From positions 6,668 through 70,667 of the forward strand of contig NW_020170425.1 of assembly GCF_000524195.1 (NCBI RefSeq): DNA of 64,000 nucleotides, given 5' to 3'. Positions 57,092 through 64,000 of this stretch are shown here, piece by piece. Below the pieces are notes generated by a model, which saw only the letters and a list, made by a program, of their open reading frames with translations, did no database searches and had not been told where the DNA came from. The stretch is from Echinococcus granulosus (lineage: Eukaryota; Platyhelminthes; Cestoda; Cyclophyllidea; Taeniidae). Made by a program: the position numbers and the translations under genes. Numbering within the stretch: the stretch's first letter is position 1; every line of letters starts with the position of its first letter.

Positions 57092-60000
57092 TCATACTCC
57101 CCTATCCATGGCTTGATCATCTTCATCGTTTTGATTCTTGTCCGTGGGGAGGAGAAAAGGCAGGCCACCAACAGCAACGGTGTTTTCAAGTCCTGACAGC
57201 ATCAATATGTGTTCATGTTCCACATCAAAGCGGAGAGAGAGATGCGAAATACACACTATTGACTTGTCAGCAAGCTGGTATTTTTGATCTGAAAAGAAAA
57301 TCGTACGTAATGGCAACCAGGGGTGGAAATATAGACAGGATCGATATAACGTACCCTTCAGCACAGGGCTTCCATCTACCAGAACAGGATGTCTGGAAAG
57401 ATTGGTAAGCCAAAACACACCGTTATCAGCAAGACTGATTTTGCCGTGGTGTCGAGAAATACGCGACGCTTCGCCTTCTCGAGATAAGTCGATGTCTGGA
57501 GCAAATTTTTGCACAGCTCGACCGAACGTTACCTGAATAAAGAAAACTCAAGGTACAAGCCAAATATTTCCATTAACAATATGAGACACAAACCCGTAGT
57601 ACAGAATGCTTATTTGTCATTAACACACCACTAGCAGCCATGTATTTGGTAGGGCATTGGAAATAATGAACTTTCTAGCTCACATTTTTGCACTTGATAA
57701 GGAAGCGTGAACGCCTGCCCGTGAGAGTTGCCAGGGTAGGATAAATAGGCTGATGATCTGAGATAACGATTCCATTGGCCACCTTGGACTCCACCAAAGC
57801 TGTCCAACGACGCGCCTCTTCTTCCACGCGCGCCTTTTTCGCGTGCAAGCGTCTCCTCGCTCGGTAACGCTCCAATTGAACCTATTGCGAATAAGGCTAC
57901 CGCCGATGTGTAAGAATGGTCATTTAAATGTGAACAAAGGAAAAACCTATTAACGCTTATAAGATCATCGCATCAGTGGTAAATTTGACAGGATCATCAG
58001 GTTTAACAAACAAATGTACAAACTACCAGGACTATGGGAGCTATAAAGATATAGAAATAGAAAAAAAAATACTATACTCGATGCATTGAATTGTTGCTAA
58101 GATCGCCCATAAGGTAACCGAATAAATCCCCACAGTTTTGGAGAACAAGGACCAAGTATGCACGGAAAGCGTCTTAGTGTTTCATTCGCCAATAACAAAT
58201 ATAATCTACGCATGTTACTGAACAAGATAAGCTTGCAAATTCCACTCATAAAAGTTCTCCCTAAACATGGCTTTATTTCTAAACTCTCTGTCGCCCACAT
58301 GACTGTCTAACACAAAGAGAAGCGACAAGCGTCAACTGCAAAAGTATCAGAGGAATGCGGAGCATGGGACAATAAATTGCTCTCAGGGAAAAATGATAAT
58401 CTAATGGGTATGTCTTACGTCGGCCCGCAAGAATAGGACCGTTTCCGACCGAGTGACTGATCCTAACTGTTTCTCAAAAAGTATTTTTGCACACCCTATC
58501 AGACAGATAGGTCACTGCAGTAATTATTCGACCTTCGTCAAGTGGATAAGAGTACGTGCTATACCAGTGCGGAATGGATGGTAAGTGGATCGTTTGGGGA
58601 TGACCAGTCAGTAACAAGTTCGTTCGTTTAGCGTTTCACTACGAAAGTCACATCCCATCACAGTAACATCACATCATCAGCAATATAAAGCCATTCATTT
58701 TCATAAAGTAAAGTGAGGAACAGCAAATTGATGGCCCACAGAGATTGTTGTCGCATATCAATACTGCCCATGTGACTTACGGGCTCAGCTTCGACAACTT
58801 CCCCACTTGAATTCTCCAATGTATTGTTTCGTCACTCAAGTTGAACAATGATGAAAGTTCCTAACACGCTAATCACAAATTATTCCAACCAATTGATGCA
58901 CGTCATTCTTCATAGCCAGGAGCTGAGAGCCTTTCTAAACGTGATACATCTCAGTTATTCAGCACCAGAACCACAATTTTTAAGGCACGTTTTTATACCT
59001 TAATCCTACACGAGAAGGTTCTTCAGTTTTGAAACTGGATTGATCGTAATTCGCAAAGCAGACAAGTTTAAACAAAACCAGGGCCGATCGACACTGCATG
59101 AAGTTTTAAAGTCACGGTAAATAGTATAGAGCTCGACAAAGAGCACCAGTATAGTGATACACGTCTGTACTATTTGATGCGCGCACACAAACAGCCATAT
59201 TTTTTTCACAAGTCTCCAGATACCACAGCGAACACATTCCAGAAGTCCTTAAGGCAAGTCATATCGAAAACCGTACCAATTGATAGTAAGCAAATAAAAA
59301 TTTATGCATTATAATGAGGTGGATGAAAAATATCGAACACACCTCAGATACGAATTCGTCCTGAGCAGAATTTGAGAAATCTGACTGCTCAACAGCAATG
59401 GGCTCACTTCTGAATCCAGCCCAACTGGGACTGCGGGGGAGAATTCGATTTGCGCTACCCAGAGATGACGTTGCACAAAACGAGTAGGAGCGTTGATATT
59501 TCACGAGAGAGTCTGCCACTGCCTGACTCACACTGGCCTGAAACCCATGATAAGTGACTGCCGATGCAAGCAACCGTTTCCGTCTCGCAATATTTGAGGA
59601 CTCCATGAGATGAGGCAAGCCTGCCTGCATTACTCTCGCAGTTGTCTCCTGAATAATAAATTCGGTGTCCGAAAAGCTCTCAGGATCACCACCGACATCC
59701 GAGGCCTTGTTTAGACCTTCATCAGAAATCAAGTGGCAGCTTCGTAAGCGGTTCCATTGTGAATAAAGGTGGGACGGAGTTCTTGTAGTGTAAAACGCAC
59801 GCGGATGTTCATTTAGAAGCTTCTCAAAGACGAAATATTTCTCCGCGTTCTTGAATACCTCATTGTAGGAAATTGTCATAAGAAGAGCATCCTCTTCACC
59901 AGAAAAGGGAATCTGGGCATCAAGACGACACTTCACAGCTTGAGGCATGTGAAATATAGCCTCACGAGATGTTTTTGAAACCGCTGGATTAAAAAGAAGA

Positions 60001-60255
60001 AGACGCCACCTCTGTTCAACTTCTGATTCAGTATATGATCGTGTGAAGCGGACGCAGGCACAAACCTCAGCCAAATTACAGGTCTAAAGATAAATTACAT
60101 AGGGACATATAAACCCAAAATACTATTTGACGTACCACGAAGAGGGAGTGAATAAGTAGGTAATCATCCTCTGGTCTCCATGGCGGATCGATCTGCTTCC
60201 ATCGATTGTGTATTCCAGGAATGTCACGAGTTCGTTGTTTGCTGCGAGACTGTGA
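57092..60255 (-). CDS. MCRS1: MCRS1-type FHA-domain protein of NSL/INO80 complexes (5 exons found; N-terminus missing)
   Basis: MCRS1 is a nuclear FHA-domain protein found in the NSL acetyltransferase and INO80 remodelling complexes and at spindle poles. Exons in reading order are 60255-60136, 60083-59343, 57881-57684, 57532-57355 and 57288-57092; all phases agree and give 477 residues. The N-terminal block NRWKQIDPPWRPEDDYLLIHSL, here in two parts RWKQIDPPW and DDYLLIHSL, matches RWKPIDDLLLINAVL of human MCRS1. It continues TESEVEQRWRLLLFNPAVSK and EHPRAFYTTRTPSHLYSQW. A basic coiled coil, LERYRARRRLHAKKARVEEE, precedes the FHA domain with FGRAV, SRISRHHGKI and HPVLVDGSPVL. The exon at 60255 begins at an acceptor with no start codon, so one or more 5' exons remain unknown; they may lie in 60.3-62.4 kb. 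Confidence 0.9.
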
Positions 60256-62492
60256 CTGAATGAAATTAACGTTAGAAATGTTTATTCATCTTTGGGTACA
60301 CGCGCTATGAAAAGGAAGAATTTTAAAACAATCAACAGGTTTCTATGTATTTTTAGCAAGGACTATTTAAATAGGGAACTTGTGCTATGTTAGATAATGC
60401 ACAACACCCTAATCAAGCACAGCAAGATTATAAAAATACAAGCCATAGCAGGATTATATGAACCAAAGTTTCCTTCCCCAAATTAGGTGAAATTTATTCA
60501 AAATATTTATTAGTTTGCGTGACCAAAGCGCTTTCATGAATTTGCGCGTGCACCTTAAATTCCTTTTAGTGAGGAAAAAACATTGTAGATCTATCAGTAA
60601 GGTCAGCAAGGCGTAACTAATTCTGCGAGAAAGTAGGCTCAAGGCACTGACTTTACGTCCACCCGCAATACCACCAACCATTGACGCTCTGACCGATCCA
60701 GCCAATCCGCAATGCGAACATTTTAAATGCGGCGGTGATGGAAAATTCAAAATATATCTAAAATTAAATAAATTTACATTATCATTATGCATAGCACAGA
60801 ACTGGTTAGGGGACAAAAGCAGATAATAAACAAAGTGCATTGGTTTGAAAGAGCTGCATAACAAAGATTTCTTCATGTATGTAAATTATGGAATAATTAT
60901 CTACCTGATGAAATGTCTAATGTGGAGAAGATTTGCCTTTAAAAAGGGCACCAACTCTGACTTTTTGTCTAACTGATTGTTAATGTAACCAGTAATTAAA
61001 AGTACTGAGCATGGCCTAGGACCATTACTTGCTTTGTATAACTCAAAATATGCCACCTAAATATACAAGTTGACTTTAAGCGAAATAATCCTGCCTTTTA
61101 TTTTAGTGCATGTTCTGTTCGACTGCCTACTGAGTTACTTGAGTAATTCAGCTTTTGGTAGTTGTGATTTCGCTCTGCACCCCGACATTCCGGTAGTGCT
61201 CGTATTATCCTAACTCTCCTGTTGTCAGTAAAATATGTCTTTCCACAGTGTGCTGACATGTTGCAAATTCATGGTAGATTTGGAGGACTGCATTGGTGGC
61301 AGCGTCGAGCAATCTTGGCCCATAATGTGTACAATTCTGATCTCTGTGGCTGACTGGAGAAGGGTATCTACAGCGGACATATGAATTTGTGAGGACTTTA
61401 AACAAAAGGGCTAAGGGTGACGCTTAATCGTTAGCTATCTCAATCTTCTGCTTCCCAAGGATTTCACTAACAACTGTAGCAACGCCAGACTTGACCCATT
61501 TGGGGAAGTCCCGGATAGATGATTGGCCAATACCGAAATGCGAACAGTGCCAGGGAAGTATAGATTTTAAAAGCTGGACTCGTAGAACTATTTTGGATCT
61601 AACTTTAGGCCGGTGCTCGTACGAATGGCGATTAGTTTACGCGATACCCTCATCGAGGTGCATATATTGGTAAGCGTAATATGAAATCAGCACGTTTCCT
61701 TCAACAACAAATAGTGAGAGATACCGAATACAATCAAAGCGAGGAGCTGCGCCACTGGCCAAGGAATAAAAACGCTTTCTCACGTGCAAAAATTTTGAGT
61801 TCGTGACGCTGGCAGTTCAAAAACGAATTTGGGACATAAACTGTCGTTGCGCACCACACACGAGAGTGATCCGCAGCAGCATCGTCAACGCCCAAGCGGG
61901 ACTCCTCGGTCACTTGGCACCTCCGTTCACTTCAATTCAATCCCCTTATGTTGTACTCCTGTCTCACAGAACGGTCCTCTGCACTTTATGAATATTTATT
62001 CCTCTCAGCTTGTCAAGACTTCGAGGAAGAATCGGAGCGTCACGATTGAAGCAACCCCGCACCCTCCCAGTCGTCAATGCCGATCAACAGCCCCGGAACC
62101 CAACCTCTTTCCCCGCACGGCATTTCACGGCAAACTTGCGAGCTAATCCCCGCTGAATTCCAGGTCTGCCACCCAGGTACATAACCTTCTAGCAAATTTG
62201 AGGAGATCCGTGTGCATGCACTAACAGATTCTAGAAACCTACGACCCGCTTGATACAGAGCAATTCACCAACCCGCACAGCCATCCAAGCACTACGACGG
62301 CGGAGGCAAGAGGTGGCAACCAAGTCTTGCAAGTTAGGATCGGCGCGACGTGCCAGCACACCCCTTAGACAACAGCACGTTTAAATTGCAAAACAAACTT
62401 CACCGGACAGCGTATTATATTACCAGTCATCTCTCACCAGGCAAAATCAAACATCAAGTGAAAGAGACTTGTTACGAATGTTTCAAGAGCAA
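60256..62492. other. Region between MCRS1 and SLX1, probably including MCRS1 5' exons
   Basis: The DNA is AT-rich up to about 61.4 kb and GC-richer at 61.8-62.4 kb. A - strand frame at 60454-60876 includes a GC-rich piece reading SMVGGIAGGRK, but its likely donor has the wrong phase for the first known MCRS1 exon. A palindromic ATTGGCCAAT double CCAAT box occurs near 61522. A proline/serine-rich + frame at 61829-62146 was not recognised. The missing MCRS1 start and promoter are most likely here. Confidence 0.4.
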
Positions 62493-63407
62493 TTAACAAA
62501 TTTCCTTCCGGTTTTTCAGCAAATCTGGCCACATCAATCCTACTTTGCAGGAAGGACATAGACCACCAAGAGGAAGAAGTTCCTGCCCATCCTCTGTGAG
62601 ATGCCGTGCCAGGCAAAGCAGATGCCAAACACCATTTTCACAGTTTGCAGGACATGATAAAAGACAGGAATCACAAGCCGATTCAATCTAAAAACGTCCA
62701 CTTTAACCACTAGTAAAGTGAAGTATACATTGAAGAAGAAATATTTGAACCTTTGTACGATATCCAAGAGAAGAGAAAAAGAAAACTAACCTCTAACTTG
62801 TTTTTACATAGGTGACACGGCTTGCTATTACGAACGCGAGTTTCTATGGTAGGCTCAGCTGATTCGATGGGGCCATAGGCAATAGGCATATGCAGGGGAG
62901 GTGATAATTTTGACGGGAATTCTTGAATGTACTCCTGATGGATCCACCTTATAGTCAACCCTAGCCTGCTCCATGGCCGCACACGCAGCATGTGGCAAAG
63001 AACCCGAAAGCGGAATTGAAGAGGTGTCTCGCGCTTTGTTTTTGGAGGAATATAGGGAACTCGCCTTGATTGATACGGATTCTGCCACGCCCACTCAAAC
63101 TGATTTCGATATTATACAAGTATCCTTACCCGAAGGGCAGAAATATCATTAGGGAAACCATGTACCACCAGCACCATAACCCTCTATATAAAGAAGTGTT
63201 ATAAGCACCATCGTACCAGGGACCTTTACCGCCCGTAGATTTTGCCCCACCGCATTGAGACCCGGAATTATGTTGCTGAATCCTTCTCTTGGGGTTTACA
63301 GTATAGCCCACATAAGTTCGACCGTTGCAATGTGGATTGAGAGAAACGAGCAAGTAGCAGCCGTGGAATCCGTCGAGAGCCGAAGCTTCATAAGTCTGGT
63401 CCAGCAT
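62493..63407 (-). CDS. SLX1: SLX1 structure-specific endonuclease subunit (4 exons)
   Basis: Catalytic subunit of the SLX1-SLX4 nuclease, which cuts Holliday junctions and other branched DNA during repair in the nucleus. Exons in reading order are 63407-63217, 63181-63130, 63099-62791 and 62687-62493, giving 248 residues. The GIY-YIG domain shows GCYLL (16-20), [17 protein letters not shown] with the Arg pair at 41-42, [13 protein letters not shown], and the metal-binding Glu83 in FEWAWQNP. The RING-type zinc finger starts at CHLC (176-179) and continues [22 protein letters not shown] and CPSC in the last exon. Introns are 35, 30 and 103 nt. The frame is open further upstream, but the first in-frame ATG is at 63407. 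The second intron acceptor must be the second AG of ATAGAG; the first would create a stop. Its partner SLX4 is not in the window. Confidence 0.95.
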
Positions 63408-64000
63408 TTCATCAACAGCACTAAAAGCGTGGTCGGCAAAGATTCGACTGATAGCCTCCAAAGCGATGACAAAAACAGATCGAGTGATGGCGTTAAAAAG
63501 AACAGATGCTTACAAAATTAAAAGCAAAGAGGCAGGCAGAGGAAGACCTTTCAAAATAAAAGTCAGCGTTATTGAAAGGAAAAACCTCATACATTCAAAC
63601 TTCCCAGGACTGCGACTCTACGGGTGACTCCGTGAGCTTTAAATTGTGAATTGTAACAACGCTGGGAAAGTGAGACTATTGCGTAAAACGATCAAACAAG
63701 GTCTACAGAAATGTCCTAATTAGTCTATTAATCAGCCTACCTACACCAAAAAATAACGCGAGAATTCAATATTGTTACTTGTGCATACTTCCGTTGCACC
63801 GCAACGATGTTCTTTGGAGAATACAAGTGTGAAAAGCATGCACACCAGAAATTATCAATAATTCTATAACCCTTAGAGCATTTACCTCAGCCAATTTTAT
63901 TTTATTTAATAAAACCAGGTTGAAGTATAAAATTTCTATACTTTTACTTTGCTATGCCTTGTTTCGTTGAGTTAATTCTTTTCGTGCGTGGTCCAAATTT
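63408..64000. other. Upstream flank of SLX1, no gene recognised
   Basis: AT-rich sequence upstream of the - strand SLX1 gene. It should contain the SLX1 promoter, but no CCAAT, GC or TATA box stands out. Confidence 0.4.

Overview
The window looks like nuclear DNA of a flatworm (Platyhelminthes), most likely a tapeworm. Protein-coding genes are split by introns. Many of those introns are only 29-37 nt long while neighbouring ones reach kilobases, and two use GC instead of GT at the 5' end. The Smad-type gene starts without an MH1 domain, as I recall for one tapeworm R-Smad. No bacterial operon structure is present. The species cannot be fixed from the sequence alone.

Eight genes can be reconstructed exon by exon. 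On the + strand from the left: an activin/TGF-beta-type Smad (3631-10424); a rhodopsin-like peptide GPCR of the sex-peptide/FMRFamide-receptor kind (19027-21136); an RBM24/RBM38/SUP-12-type RNA-binding protein (32899-39480); a farnesyl diphosphate synthase (42116-45797); and a nicotinic acetylcholine receptor alpha-type subunit (52856-55224). On the - strand: a KANSL1-like PEHE protein (50013-52134), MCRS1 (57092-60255, N-terminus not found) and the structure-specific endonuclease subunit SLX1 (62493-63407).

The right third (50-63.4 kb) is gene-dense and the rest is sparse. Long stretches (0-3.6, 10.9-19.0, 21.1-32.5, 39.5-42.1 and 45.8-50.0 kb) hold no gene I can support. They contain only promoter-like GC/CCAAT-rich islands, a possible LTR remnant, a hairpin and a doubtful decayed reading frame.

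The most notable arrangement is that KANSL1 and MCRS1, both subunits of the NSL histone-acetyltransferase complex in other animals, lie on the same strand within about 10 kb. A nicotinic receptor gene on the opposite strand sits between them, head-to-head with KANSL1. No wholly new molecular system could be demonstrated. The strongest oddities are this NSL pair, the tiny and GC-AG introns, the Smad without MH1, and a prenyl synthase whose chain-length position carries Ala.
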